Assembly (NCBI GenBank): GCA_043228905.1
Contig: JBHGNT010000018.1
Coordinates: forward strand, 1,922,001-1,986,000
Direction: 5' to 3'
Length of the DNA stretch: 64,000 nucleotides
Source of the DNA: Azolla caroliniana
Taxonomy: Eukaryota; Polypodiophyta
Both the position numbers and the translations under genes were made by a program. A model generated the notes under the pieces. It worked only from the letters and a program-made list of their open reading frames with translations, was not told the origin of the DNA and did no database searches. Numbering within the stretch: position 1 is the first letter of the stretch; every line of letters begins with the position of its first letter. Of this stretch, positions 23,366 through 36,756 are shown one piece after another.

Positions 23366-26300
23366 AAAACAAGATATTGTTAGTCATTGCTCGATGATTA
23401 TCAATACTATATTTTATCACCAATAAAATAACATAGAACTAGAATAGTGAATGTAGTCACATCACACTACAAACAATGTGAACTCTCATTTTCATATTCC
23501 CAATACAAAATAAGATCTCCTTACATATTGATGGGCATGCTTAATTATAACATCATGCATGATAAGGCCAATGCCTTCATGTTTACGTCATTGAAGCAAG
23601 AACCAAATGACGAGAAGCCCTCTTTAACACCATTATACGTTTAGACACCCTCCCGAATACACAATTTTTATTCATGTACTATTGATTTCAATACCCACAA
23701 ATACTTTACAAGAGTTTCCTTTTTCTTTGTCTTAAAACATCATTAATATAAAGTTCATCAAGCCATAATTGCGCCACAAGCCAATCCAATGTTGAGAAGA
23801 CTAAACCTAGCACATATAAAAGGTATTACCACGTTTAATACTTAATTAAAATACTTGAAAGATTATATTATACGTATCTACATATTTTCAACCTAAGAGT
23901 TGGTATACAATATGCTTAGATAAAACGATCATAAGAACAAAATATCCTTGACTTTCATGCTTTACATGACACCTAAACATGTGTAACATGTACAAAAGGA
24001 TAAATTTTTAACTCATAGTGAGGTAAACGTATGAAACCATAATATCTTGCTATATAGATTATTTATATGGTTTGCAAAATGTTTAAATGGAAACTACTAA
24101 ATTATCCCAAAATCAAGCTTGTTATCATTTCTATTTTTAGTCATCAAAATCGCCCTATATGCTACTCTGGGAAGTTCGGTTTAGTATTGATATTTTTATC
24201 ACGGCGCTACATTAATATTATACATTGTGCAAATATACATCAAAATTTATAGCATACATATTTTGTTATGCTTAATGTGTGCAACTAAACTTCTAAGATA
24301 ACTTCAAGGGAAACATGGACAACGATATGACACAAACATTGGAAGTATCAATGACAAAACATTTCGATGGAATGTTGTGCAAAGAATCCAGTTTATATTG
24401 CTGATTTCTACTCCTATTTGGTTTATACATTTAAATAACCATATACATACTACTAATGATAGAAACATGCTTTGCCTTGAAACTTGGAATGTTAGGATTT
24501 TATGGAGTGACTCTTTTCTTGACAATATATTCAAAAACTTTGTGATAAGAGTAGCGTGCAAATAGCTATGATGAGACATTGACTCTTCACCGAGGACAAA
24601 GTAATAGAAAATTTCACAGAATGATTCATGTAAACCTCTCCTTTCCTTCTTCCCTTTTGCATTTTAGCAAAGATCGTGAAAGTTGCACATGCAACTTTAG
24701 TGAAAAGAATTTTGGTACACTAATGATGCTAGAATTTTAAAACCTCTTATACAACTCAGCAAGGGATTGATAGCTTCAATCTATTTCTTGATTCAAACTA
24801 GAAAAAATATTGACTACTAAAGGAAAATGTTCTAGTTTACTTTTGTAGGCTTCTTTCTTATGTAATGACGTGTCTTCTCAACAAGGTTTTGTGAACATAT
24901 TTTTTGAGAACCCAACAAACTACCAACAATACTCAAGTATGTCTTCTAAGGGAAAATGTTCTGATTTATGTCTTTAGGCTCCCTTTCTTACATGATGATG
25001 TACCTTCTTAATAGGGTTGGTGACTACATATGTATTTTGAATGTCTGAACATACTACTAGGAGTAGTCGGACAAGCTAATCTCATAAGGATGGTCCAAAC
25101 TAGAATATCAGTTTTTAGATAATTCACATAGAATGAACAAGCATATGGCTAGCATACAAACTTAAAGAGCTTGTGCTCAATTTGTCTATCTTTTTACAAC
25201 ATGTTTGTATCTATGCTAAGATTTTGGCCAACCTTCAAGCCCTTGGGCAAAGCAATGTTGTTTGCTTTTAATATTGCAGTCAATCATCTTTCTCCATATA
25301 CCCTTGTGAAAATGTCTAAGCATCCCATTCTTCTCTTATCTACTACATATTTCCACAAATACCTCTCGTAATATCCACATATCTAGTGTCCACTTGACCA
25401 TGATATGACTTGATGCCTTCGAAAGAAACATTGAAACAAAGCAAATGCCTTGAATTTGCGTCAAATTCTTAGTAGTGATTAGGTCTATCTATTAGAACTT
25501 TGAAGTCATTGTTTGCAAATGGGCAATGGAGAATAATGTTCAAGGTAATAGGTAACATATAACATTTGTAGGCAGAACAAACATACTCATAGTATCTCTT
25601 GTGTGCAAGAGTATAGGGTAGGTTGGGGAATGATACATGAGAAGCATAGATGGGGAATTTGTCAATGTTCGACGAAGAACTGGGTTTATTGTAACTGTCC
25701 CTTGCAATATCAAACATCAACTTTACATTTTTGGAATTGAGGATGCAGATACCTTCATATTTTGGGATGTTTCGAGAATAAACAAAAGCCTTAGATATTC
25801 TTCCCATAAATAGTTTCCACATTTTTCAATACTAAAACGTATGTGGGGACTTTTAAAAAGTTTAAACAAAAGGTAAAGGAAGCATGTGATAACAAAATAA
25901 AGAAAAGTTTGAAAGGGAAGGATTGTTGATGATGACATGATTCGAAGTGTGAAAGCGGACCCCAAACATTCTATATGACCGAATTTTAACAATGACCTAA
26001 AAGAGCATCGATCGTCCAAATATATGGAGATTGCAGAAGCTCATCTTTCAACATGATTAAGTTCTCACCATACTACTTTTCTCATTATGTTTTTGAGGTT
26101 CTATTGTTTTTAAAATTAGGAGAGCCATATTGGAATTATTATAGACCAATGACCATAGACGCCGAATCATGGATTCACACTTGTTTGTGTCGCAAGGTTT
26201 GCATTCTTTACTGATGGGTTAAGTTTCCTTTTCATACCTTGAAAAAGGAATGTTGAGAAAGCATCATAATGTACTGGAATTTAATACAAAACTTATGATT

Positions 26301-27827
26301 GATTTCTTTTAGATTATGTTCACTTTATAAATGTCAAAATTGGGCCAATGTTTTAGTAAAATGAGAGCTCACCTTTTTCTAGAACATTCATATGTTTCTA
26401 TACCATATTAAAAGTAAAGAAACTTACCTTACTTCCAATGTAAGTCACAATTACTTGAGGTTCAACGTTTTGCATTAAAAAAAACATGTACCCAAGCCAT
26501 AACATTTGAAGCTTAGGGTAAGGCCCCATAAAGTATCAAATTTAGATTCTAGATGATGCATACCCTGATTTGAAGATGCATATCTTTTAATTGCATGCTT
26601 CCTTTGTTCCTTGAAAGAACCTTTTACATTATCCACGCATGCCCAACTCTCTTCTTCCCATCTGCTCCCAATAGCATTTTTTTTAATTCAATGCTACAAC
26701 AAACATTACCACCCTTCACTCAATTGCTAATAAAGAAGATATTAAGTTCAACATTGTGACATTTTTAATACATGTTTCACAAATTGACATTCACCTTTGC
26801 ATCATACATGGAACCCAAAAATCCAAAATCACATGGAATCTTCCTTTTGCTAATGAAAGCAAACAAAATATGCAGCCAATGCATTTTTCACAAGGTTTTT
26901 CATATGCTCATCTTGGAAGACTATCTAAACTTTATCGCTACCATAGTATCAATCGATGCCCAATTATAATGACATCTTTTAGGGAAGGAAATCTTTAAGA
27001 TTGGCATAGAAGTAAATTTTTTTAATACTAATGTACATATTGGGTCTACGCTAATTAGACTCACACACATGAGAGATCCTAGATCACTAAAACAATATAG
27101 CACCATCTTTTTATACCAAATTCTTCATCAAAGCTTGGGACTCTTCTCCATGTCTTCTTCTGGACATTGTGACCCAACACATTGTCATCAATGGGGAGTT
27201 GAATTCTCATTCTCAACCTTAATCATTGGATTGCTTAAAACCCACTATTCAAAAACATTCATATGCTGTGCTATATTGCCTTGACATGCACATTCTATCA
27301 CAATGTGTCAATCATGTAGCCAAGAATCCATATTTATACAACAAACCAAATATTAAACATTGTTCATATAAAGAATCCATTCAAAAACCATGATATCTGA
27401 AAATGTTTTTGCAACTACAATTAAGAATTCATTTCCCATCTAGGCAATATCGAGATTGGATAACCACCAATTCTTTGTGACCCACTTCCCAAGAACAAAT
27501 TATGTCTAATTCTTTAGTCATGACTACAAATTTATACTCTCGGGAAATCATTTCACTTTGAGCTATTAGAATACAGGCGATTTTGTGTTATCAGCTATGT
27601 ATTGTTCTTCAAATGTCGATGAATCTTGCAATAATACATTTTTTCTTTTGAAATAATACATATATTTTTGAGCCTATAAATTGGGTATAAAAAATGCAAA
27701 ACTATCGCTTTTTGGCAAACAAACATCATGGTATACACCAATACAATTGAGCAAAACAAACCTTGGCATTGGTGAAATTTGAGGAAGCTAAATCTACATC
27801 ACCTGTCACCCCAAAGAGATCTATTCA
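23366..27827. other. intergenic, AT-rich, no recognised gene
   Basis: Open frames up to about 117 codons exist on both strands (for example 25469-25822 and 25723-26019 on minus), but none shows a domain, motif or splice context I recognise, and codon use looks random. Probably old, decayed transposon or intergenic DNA. Confidence 0.5.
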
Positions 27828-30800
27828 CTATCTTTTATCAACTTCAGACTTAACATCTTCGGCATTGGCAGATTCTTCAGAACTCGCACCCATATCCAAC
27901 TGGTCATCAGAATCCATGGCATTCTCATAATCATAGTATGCTGTTGCCTACATATATGTGGAGAGAGAAGTTGTCACTTGTGGATATCATATATGTAAAT
28001 AGACAACATGAGCACGACAAAAATGCATGAAGTTGTTTTGCGTTTTAAGAAGAAATTAAATGAAACAGAGTGTAATATTTATATATTTAAAAAAGATCAA
28101 AATGATCAAGAGAAAAGTTTCAAAGAATACATATCTGACCAAAGTTTCAGTATCAAGGACATGTCATGGTTTCATTCCTTCTTAGGAAAAAAGACACACA
28201 GTATAAGATACATGATAAGTTTATTTATTTAGACAGAGAGAGAAACCTTTGGTCTTGGTAGCACCGCACTGAAGGTGAAGATTTGTGGGGACGAGAAGTC
28301 AGGACCCTTTAATACAATGTAAGCCCCTTCATTGTTGTATCTGTGGCTGCCAGCCTACACAGTTCTAAGTTAACCATTGTGACCCAGATAACGAGATCTA
28401 TCTTAAAACGTCCCTTGAAATTAGTGTCCAAACATACAATACAGTTCACTAAAGGTTTACTAGAAACACACCCAAAAAAGGAATGTTAAAAATACTTCCC
28501 AACCATGCTTTAATTAGACAACCCCAAACCATCCACTTAATATATTTTTAGATCATTTACAAAACATGATACATTGAAGAACTCTATAGAGATCAAAACA
28601 CAATTGACAAAGTTCATAGATATACCTGAAATTGGGGATAATCTGGAGCACTGAAGAGTGTTATGAGTTTCCCCGAGTTCACAACATGATCAATTGTGTA
28701 TCCTTTGCTCATGTCCTTCATATCATGCCGTTTTGCCCTTGCATCAGGTCCTTCATGAGATCTCACAATCAACTGCACCTCCAACAACCAACTGCCACTC
28801 CATTGACAGAAAATGCAAGAATATAATAGCTCCACTAAATTTAGCTAATCCTAACCTTGAGCTTGTTTTTCACCAAAAAGTCTTCCGTGCAATCTGGACC
28901 CCAAAGTAAACCAATGCCACGGGTTGTATTAGGTGCGAGTCCCTGTTCAAGAGTAGGATCAGACCATAGAACATCAGCTAGAATAGTGCTACTTCCTTGT
29001 CCAGTTGGATCTAAAATGCCCCTTCTAGCTGTAGCCAGTTCATCAAGAGACCCTAGAGTAATCACTTTACTCTCCGAATTACAAGTAGTAGTTTTTCGTG
29101 GCCGTCCTTTCCTCTTCAGCTTCTTTTGTGATGTTTCCACATGGCGGAACAAACCCCCATGTGCCATAAACACAGAATCAGCAATTATTGCCGCAATTGG
29201 TAGACCCTCAAAACACCCTAAACATTTCCTGTAGAGATGTTTTGCTTGGTCCCCATATTTTGACACTAGCTCCTGCTCAAATCCATATGCAGCTGTACAG
29301 AACCTTGTTTCATGATTTCCACGGAGCAAAAAGACTCTATCTGGTAAAAGTATCTGTTTAAAATATGTACATCCAAATAGATCAAGATTCAGAAAGGTTA
29401 CATTCAGCATGAATAAATTTCAATTTTTAAAATACAGCAGGGTACTGTATAAACTTTTGATGCATGTAGATATGTTTTATAGATTGCATATAAGTGTTTA
29501 TTCATATTGCAATCAACATGACTAAGTTGAATTTCCAGAGAACAGAGCAGTGTGACTTATAACCTCTCTATGTAGATAATATATGCATGTATGTATGCAG
29601 GCACATGTTTTCCTACTGGGGGACATCTTGCATCGGAGATGAGATATTTCCAGAGAACAGAGCAGTGTGACTTATAACCTCTCTATGTAGATAATACATG
29701 CATGTATGTATGCAGGCACATGTTTTCCTACTGGGGGACATCTTGCATCGGAGATGAGATATTTCCAGAGAACAGAGCAGTGTGACTTATAACCTCTCTA
29801 TGTAGATAATATATGCATGTATGTATGCAGGCACATGTTTTCCTACTGGGGGACATCTTGCATCGGAGATGAGATATTTCCAGAGAACAGAGCAGAGTGA
29901 CTTATAACCTCTCTATGTAGATAATACATGCATGTATGTATGCAGGCACATGTTTTCCTACTGGGGGACATCTTGCATCGGAGATGAGATAGTTGCACAT
30001 TGATCAGAAGTCAATGCACACTATGCTTTATCTTTAACCACCACTACCTAGGTGGTTTAAGCCATTATTCTGGACAAGAATGGAGGGGGCAACTACTTTA
30101 TGATCGAAAAAAACACAAGTTGAATGCTCATTTTCCTCTATTCATTGCATAGCTGGGGTTGATGGAAGGGATGGATGACAAGGGAACAAAAACAAGGAGT
30201 AGATGGCAAGAAATATGAAGACTCGTGCATACTTCTAAATCTTTTGGATCTGTCAATGCCAGCTTCAAGCAAAGTACCTGGATTTTTTCCTTGCAGTTTT
30301 TAGCATGCATTTGGAAAAGAAGGAAAACGGGCTGGACACAGTATAGAGATGCCAAATCACAGGACCTCTAGAAAGAATAATGAATCATATTTTCTTATTC
30401 CTTGCATTAATACCATGCATTTGAAAATGAAGCAAAACAATCTGGAAGATGTGGAAATGCCAAATCAAGATCAAGCTCTAAAAAAGGAGGAATGAGATTT
30501 TTGATATTCCAGCGTTATAGGCAGCAATTGCATCACCAGGTCCAATGCACCATCATACTCTTCTCATCACAAAGAAATGGCAGATTCCATTATCTTACTA
30601 TTTCTCTCGAGAACGAGTCTCAATGCTCGGAGATATAATCATGAGAATACAATTGACTAGCCATCTTATTACATAGCAAATGGATGTAGAGAAACCCATT
30701 AGAACTCCCTGAGTATATTTTACCTTGTGTCTTTCAACACTCAGTATAGGTTATTTCATTTTACGGTTCAAGTTGACAAATCTTGATAGATTTCTTTATT

Positions 30801-33800
30801 TCTCTTGTTAATAGAAATTTCATTATCTCAGCAGCCATTACCGTAGTGGCATTGCAGTCAACCATTGAGATACAAGCTGACCACGCACGAAGGTGAAGAT
30901 ATTGGTTTCTGGAGACACTGCAACAGCTTTTTTGAACTATTCAGTGAGTTAGCTGTTATCAGAGACCCAAGGAGATGTCAATCAATGTCAAGGTCAAGGA
31001 AGATGGACTTGTCACAGAGGTTTGGAACCACAACATGATGCGTTCAGAACTTCAATTCACACACAGGATACAATACCAAATTTTTTCAGATTTGCGTCAA
31101 CCTTAACAGTTGAACAGACAAAACTCCATTAAAAATCAGTAAAATGTCTGGGTCACAAGACCAGATGTTGTATTTTAGTACAGATATCCAGATCACGCAG
31201 GTGCAGCAGTAACATCAGCTGGATGGACCAATAGTGCACAATAAGAAACTCAGTCAGGTCAGGGTAAAGAGAGGATACCTGAAAATGGGGAGAGAGATGC
31301 AGGATCAGATGAATTCAATGTATCATTGGACAACGAATTTGGGGTTCCGATAATGAGAATGCCCAGTGTAAAGAAGGCAGTGGAGGCTGCAAAACAGCCC
31401 AGCATGGATGAAAAACTTGATACAAAGACTTGGGTATGACAATTATAAGGCACAACATTAAGCTTACATGGCATTGTTATTACAGAGCAAAGAACTGGAG
31501 AGCCTTGATGAAGTAATAAAGACACAATGAAAAATGAAGTAAATGCACTACATGAAAACTATAAATCTTAAGCCTACTTGATCAATGAGCAGACATAAAA
31601 CCCAATTAGTAGCCAACAGGTGCACGCAAACGCACGGGATGGACTTTGAAGATACTTTTGCACTAGAAACCAAATGGCAACAGTGCATGCAGTGATCAGG
31701 ATAGCGCCAAAGGGATAGCATCTTCACAAGACGGATCTCAAGAACACATTTATTCAAGGAAAACTACAAGAAGAATTAAATTATGAAGATCGCACCCAGA
31801 CAATGTATGCAAATTGAAGAAATTGGTTTCACCACACAGATGTCAAGAACAAATTTCTTCAAGACAAACTAGAAGAAGAAATATATATATTTGTCAGCCA
31901 CCCAATTATGAAGACAGTGCACACCCAGACAATATGTGAAAATTGAAGAAATTAGTTTCGAAAGACGGATGTCAAGAACACATTTCTTCAAGGAGAAATA
32001 GAAGAAGAATATATATTTGTCTGGCACCCAATTATGAAGATAGTGCACACCTGGACAATGAGTGCAATTTGATGAAATTGGTTTCAGGATGTCTGAATCC
32101 AACCACTTACTGTCTGTTTGGAGAGATGAAACCAAACTAGTCCTCATACTGATCTAGGTGGATGATCTAATTATAGGAGTTTTATTGATGCAAATCAAAT
32201 GCCCGAAGAAGTTCCTGGAGCGGAAACATCATATGAAAGGCTTAGGAGAGTTCCCATACTTCCATGGCATTGAGGTGATTCAGACAATCAACAGATTTGT
32301 CTTACACAACAACAATACATCTTAAAATGCTAAGGAAATACAAGGTGCCGCACTGCAAATTGAATGCAGTACCACTAGAGCAGAGAAACAAGAAGAACTC
32401 GCTTGATGAAGAATCAGATTCGCTGAGCTAAAAGATTCAGGTATGTACAGAAAATTAGCCGGGATAACCCGGTCATCCTAAGCATCACGGTAGGATAAAA
32501 AAACTAGGACATGTACGAACTCCATAAAGCCTACCAGAATGACATGAGGAGAGCAATTCAATATATACAATCAACTCTCAATTATGGGCTATCTTATGAT
32601 GCGGAGACACCAATCTGATTGTTTTAGCTGCTTGGAAGTACTGCAGTGACCTGGAGTAGCAAAGAGCAACTAATGATTGCTTTATCCAGCACAGAATCAG
32701 AATAGAGAGGCATAGGGGTCATAATATGTGAAGCAGCCTGTGTGCGCTGGTTTGACAGATCTTGAAATCCACAAAAAGGAACCAGTTGTTATTTGGTGCA
32801 ACAACCTCAACGGTATTCAGCCATGAGGAGGAAGCCAATATCTCCACAAAGGTCCTCTGTGCTGACAAATTTCAAACATATGCTAGGACTCCACAACATG
32901 AGCTTGAGATGGAGTATTGAGATACAATCTCAGTACACACAGAAACAGGGGTTTAGGGTGTAAGGCAATGCCTCCAAATTGAATAGTTAGGATGAAGAAT
33001 CCATAAAATCAAGTTTGTTTCACCCAGTGGGTTCAAGATCACTGAAAATCGTTTGAGAGATGGCATGTTAATACTCGATATTGGAAACCTTACCAGGGGT
33101 GCTGGTCATGGTCCAAGATATCTGATGAATGGTTTGAGAGATTGCACGTTGAAGAATGTTTCGATGGCACATTAATACGCAGAATTGGAAAAATTACCAC
33201 GATTGGCTGGTCAATATCCAAGTTCACATCTGGACACCCATGTGTCCTGCTACATTGATGTGCACATGCTCACACACATTGAAGATAGAAACTGGGGATT
33301 GGTATGTTGAAAGACGATATCTGACCTATGTCGTTTCAACATACCAGAAATAACAGCACATGGTACTTTGGAGTAAATCACATATGAAAACGTCAGGCAT
33401 GATTTTCAAGAATTCCTACCAGTTTGTTCTAGTTTTCCACGACTCCTAATGAGTATGCAACCATTGCCAATGACACTAGGCATGCTTTTTGCTAATCTAT
33501 TTGATTACAGAACCAAACATGCACAGTGACTAGCATAGTTCTCCATTTCATCTTCTTTGCTTTTTCTTTGTTCTAACAGTTTAAAACCCCCCATCTACAT
33601 GGTTTGGAGAGTGTCCCTTCTAAAGATTGTTAGTTCCATGGGTCATGTTGGGCCCCTGCCATGGGCATTACAATATCATTTTCATCATCATCATCTCCCT
33701 TGCATGTGTATGCCAATCGCATAACCAAACTGGAATGTACCCTAGCTTTCTATTCAATTGGTTCCATAAGTCAAGGTCAGCCTATTGAGGTGAGGGCCTT

Positions 33801-34000
33801 TCTCGACGGATAGAGAAGGCGCCCATGACTCGGAGTAAGAGTTGTGGGCTTCTAAGTCTTCTCGATGGATGGAGAAGACACCCATGAGGATGTTAACATA
33901 TCAATATTTCTTTCTACATTATCTACATAACCAATCTGGAATATACCCTAACATTCTATTCAAACAGTTTCATAGGTCGAGATCGGCCTCCTGTGGATGT

Positions 34001-34045
<45 letters not shown>

Positions 34046-34540
34046 TGGTCTCATTGGTCATATTTGACCTCCGAAGATGATAATATAATCTATCTATCTA
34101 TCTGTGTCTAAAAGAAAGACCCTTACCTTCCAAGCGAGGAGAAGAAGAAGAGTTTCGAGGCCCCAAGCACCACGATCGACATAGTCTCCATTAAACACGA
34201 ATATTTGACTATAAGAAGGTCTGCCTGCCATGTCGAGAAGCCGAATAAGATCGTGGAATTGACCATGAAGATCGCCCACAAGAACAACAGAGCATGAGGG
34301 AAATCCATCAACAGAGATACGAAGACAGTTGGGCTCGTGATGAAGAAGCTTGGATGCCGCGGATATAAGGGAATCTATGACTGAGACGGGGAGAACAGAG
34401 GAGAGGTTTTGCGGCGACGACGATGATGGCGATGATGATCGAGAGGCTGTGTCGAGAGTCTGAGTAAAGGAATCGATCCATTCTTCGGTGATGAGACCGT
34501 CTGATGGCCAAATCACTACTACTGTTTCTTCTTCGTCCAT
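27828..34540 (-). CDS. PP7: serine/threonine protein phosphatase 7 (PP7-type)
   Basis: Minus-strand gene with five exons: 34127-34540, 28856-29353, 28626-28772, 28248-28355, 27828-27947. All are phase 0 with GT-AG junctions, and the product is 428 aa, close to Arabidopsis PP7. It is a PPP-family metallophosphatase removing phosphate from Ser/Thr. Metal and catalytic motifs are intact: GDLHGQ (residues 89-94), GDYVDRG (118-124), RGNHE (149-153), AHGG (His 203) and RSHEG (His 310). PP7 hallmarks are [27 protein letters not shown], the insert with a basic [12 protein letters not shown] nuclear-type signal (214-225), [16 protein letters not shown] and SAPDYPQFQ. The C-terminus is acidic. Arabidopsis PP7 is reported in cryptochrome and heat responses and binds calmodulin; that role is carried over by homology. 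Intron 1 is 4.8 kb and full of repeats. The start is the ATG giving MDEEE. Confidence 0.95.
29531..29990. repeat. four tandem copies of a 115-bp unit in PP7 intron 1
   Basis: Copies start at 29531, 29646, 29761 and 29876 (ATTTCCAGAGAACAGAGCAG) and end with GGAGATGAGAT. They are near identical, differing at positions such as ATATATG/ATACATG and CAGTG/CAGAG, and alternate in type (1=3, 2~4), so a 230-bp dimer may have doubled. Confidence 0.97.
31250..32960 (+). pseudogene. decayed Ty1/copia remnant in PP7 intron 1
   Basis: It lies antisense to PP7. A copia reverse transcriptase is recognisable in pieces: NEVNALHEN near 31534, TQTHGMDF near 31631, then repeated DVKNTFLQ-like segments at about 31720-32060, VDDLI near 32160, [17 protein letters not shown] near 32233 and [12 protein letters not shown] near 32310. 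RNase H follows ([16 protein letters not shown] near 32555, [17 protein letters not shown] near 32653). Many frameshifts and stops. No intact LTR pair was found; diverged 60-80 bp direct repeats at about 33050-33210 may be part of its 3' end. Confidence 0.85.
34003..34040. repeat. (TC)n microsatellite
   Basis: About nineteen TC units in PP7 intron 1 close to the exon 1 donor, followed at 34090-34104 by a short (CTAT)n run. Confidence 0.95.
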
Positions 34541-34609
34541 CGCTCTGCAGAAACAGAGGCGGGGAAGACAGCCTCTACAGCGACAGAGACATACTGATAC
34601 ACTCAGAGA

Positions 34610-35110
34610 ATGGTGCTGATGACGTGGCAGAGATAGAGAGAGAGAGAGGATGATGATGTGGCACCTCCTTATTGGTTGGAGACCCAAAATGTGGTGATGA
34701 CGTGGACGACAGAGACTTATATGTATAGAGAGCGGTGATGATGTGGCACGGCCTTGTTGGTTGAAGGAACAGAATGTGGTGATGACGTGGTAGAGAGAGA
34801 CTGCAGAGAGTGGTGATGAATCACGATGTGGCACAACCTTATTGGTTGAAGGAACAGAATGCGGTGATGACGTGGTAGAGAGAGATTATAGAGAGTGGTG
34901 ATGAATCACGATGTGGCACAACCTTATTGGTTGAAGAACAATATGTGGTGATGACGTGGTAGAGAGAGATTGTAGAGAGTGGTGATGAATCGTGATGTGG
35001 CACAACCTTATTGGTTGAAGAACAAAATGTCGTGATGACGTGGTAGAGAGAGACCACATAGAGTGGTGATGAATCATGATGTGGCACGACCTTATTGGTT
35101 GAAGAGCAAA
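34610..35110 (-). promoter_or_regulatory. six-fold ~84-bp repeat upstream of PP7 with bZIP and CCAAT sites
   Basis: Six tandem units lie 78-570 bp upstream of the PP7 ATG. GATGACGTGG is present in each, at 34618, 34696, 34781, 34866, 34950 and 35034, spacing 78-85 bp. Five units also carry ATTGG (CCAAT box on the PP7 strand) at 34671, 34841, 34926, 35010 and 35094; the remaining unit has GTTGG. TGACGTGG is the core bound by bZIP factors and equals the unfolded-protein-response element core. The position makes a promoter or 5' leader role likely; the regulator is an inference. Confidence 0.65.
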
Positions 35111-36340
35111 GGGAAGCTTGAGGACCTGTTGGTTGATAAATGCGGCACGAATCGGGTGGGCACGAGAAATTGCTTGGGCAGCTGTATATAGCTTTCGGGT
35201 TTTGTCCGACCTGTTTTTGGTGCTGGACATATTCCTACTAAAACCAATGTGCCGAGCAAAGAAGAAACAAGACGAAGGATGATTTCCGATGGCTGTGTCA
35301 ATGCTAACATTTTGAAGTATTCCTGAGAATACGGGATCGAGATCGGCATACACCTTACATTCTCTTCTCCGGCTTCTTCGTAGCTGGACTTGGACACAAA
35401 AAATGTTATATTGCTTGCAGACAAGCTGGGAAAGCATGCCGGACAAACGAAAACAAAATCATGGTGCACAGTTCGTGGTTGCAACAAAAAACAAAATTTG
35501 AACGTGGAAATACTTAAAACTACATTTTTATGTTGCTCACAATTTGTTTACTTTGGTATTGACTTGACTCCTTAGCATTGGATCTTTAATCACATGTCGA
35601 CCTCTTACATTTCCCACGTGTATCAAGATGTATGTTCTACTTGGGCTCATGATGTTTTGCACCCAACAATATGTTTTTCTTGTTTTGTCATGGACACCTT
35701 TTTTGTTACTAGGATTTTATGTATAAAACCAACACACAAGGATTGGAGATGTAGAGTTTAGAAAAGTCGAGCTTCCATTGGACATTGATTCGAACCTTAA
35801 CAATTGGCAACGGTTCGGTTCGAGAGTGTCCAAACCAAACCGGTTTGAAAGCGAATCGTTTCAAAATTTTGAAACCTAAACTAAAGCACGAAACCGTTAG
35901 GTAAAAATTCAAACCGTAAACCATTCAACCGCTAAACCTGCGGTTTCATGGTTCGGTTTCGGTTTTCAATTTAGGTCAAAATTCAAATTTTTATTATTTC
36001 AAAATTTGAAGATTTTTCCTAAAATCTGAGAATTAGGCTTTAAAATGAAAAGGTTGTTTTAAAAGAAAATAAATTTAAAAACATTAAATTGTTCAAACCG
36101 AAATGAACCGTTTAAACCGTGAAGCCACAGTTTTGCGGTTCGGTTCAAACCGAATCATTGTTGATTGTTATCGAGCCTCAGTAACCCATGCCAATAGCTT
36201 AATTGAACTTTTGATGATGTCCAAGTTTAGACAACGGTTCAAGTTTAGACATTGTTTTGTAGCTTCTTACGACGATTCAACGTGGTCTTGCTTGAAGACA
36301 AGTAAGTCAATCCAATGAAATCTATAAGTGGTCATCTAGA
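35111..36340. other. intergenic; contains a CGGTTCGGTTT-type degenerate repeat
   Basis: 35111-35590 holds only unrecognised frames. At 35800-36165 the sequence is built from diverged GGTTCGGTT / AACCGAACC and AAACCGTTT words on both strands, a common low-complexity pattern in plant intergenic DNA. Confidence 0.6.
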
Positions 36341-36756
36341 TTCTACACGGGGGCACGATAAAGTAACAATTTGTTGTGATTGTTTATTGTATGAGCAAAC
36401 ATTTGTTTGACTAAATGCATGCAATATGTTATGAGAGTGATCATTAGGATATTGTATTGGGGTTGATCAAGAGAATGAATGATTGATACTTCGTGAATTA
36501 TTGACAGAGTTGTACGAGATGCCGAATGTTGTGCTTTGGCAAGGTGCATACGATTGATTGACAAGTGGTTGCGTCACAATCAATGGATTAACACATATGT
36601 AATTAAGAATACCCAATCGAAATGCATAACTAATTAAGCATTGCATGAACGCATAACACATCTGTAATTAATGTAAACCAATCGAAATGCATAACCAATG
36701 CAAAGTGTCTCAAACACAATATTATATTATATTATACGCAACGAGGTTTTCTAAGT

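Noticed and set aside
25469-26019. Two overlapping minus frames (117 and 98 codons) that could suggest a gene
   Set aside because: Different frames, no domain, no splice context; expected by chance in AT-rich DNA of this length.
34886-35487. Minus frames of 186 and 131 codons upstream of PP7
   Set aside because: Half of each is the 84-bp promoter repeat. The remaining ~100 codons resemble nothing known and do not join to PP7 exon 1.
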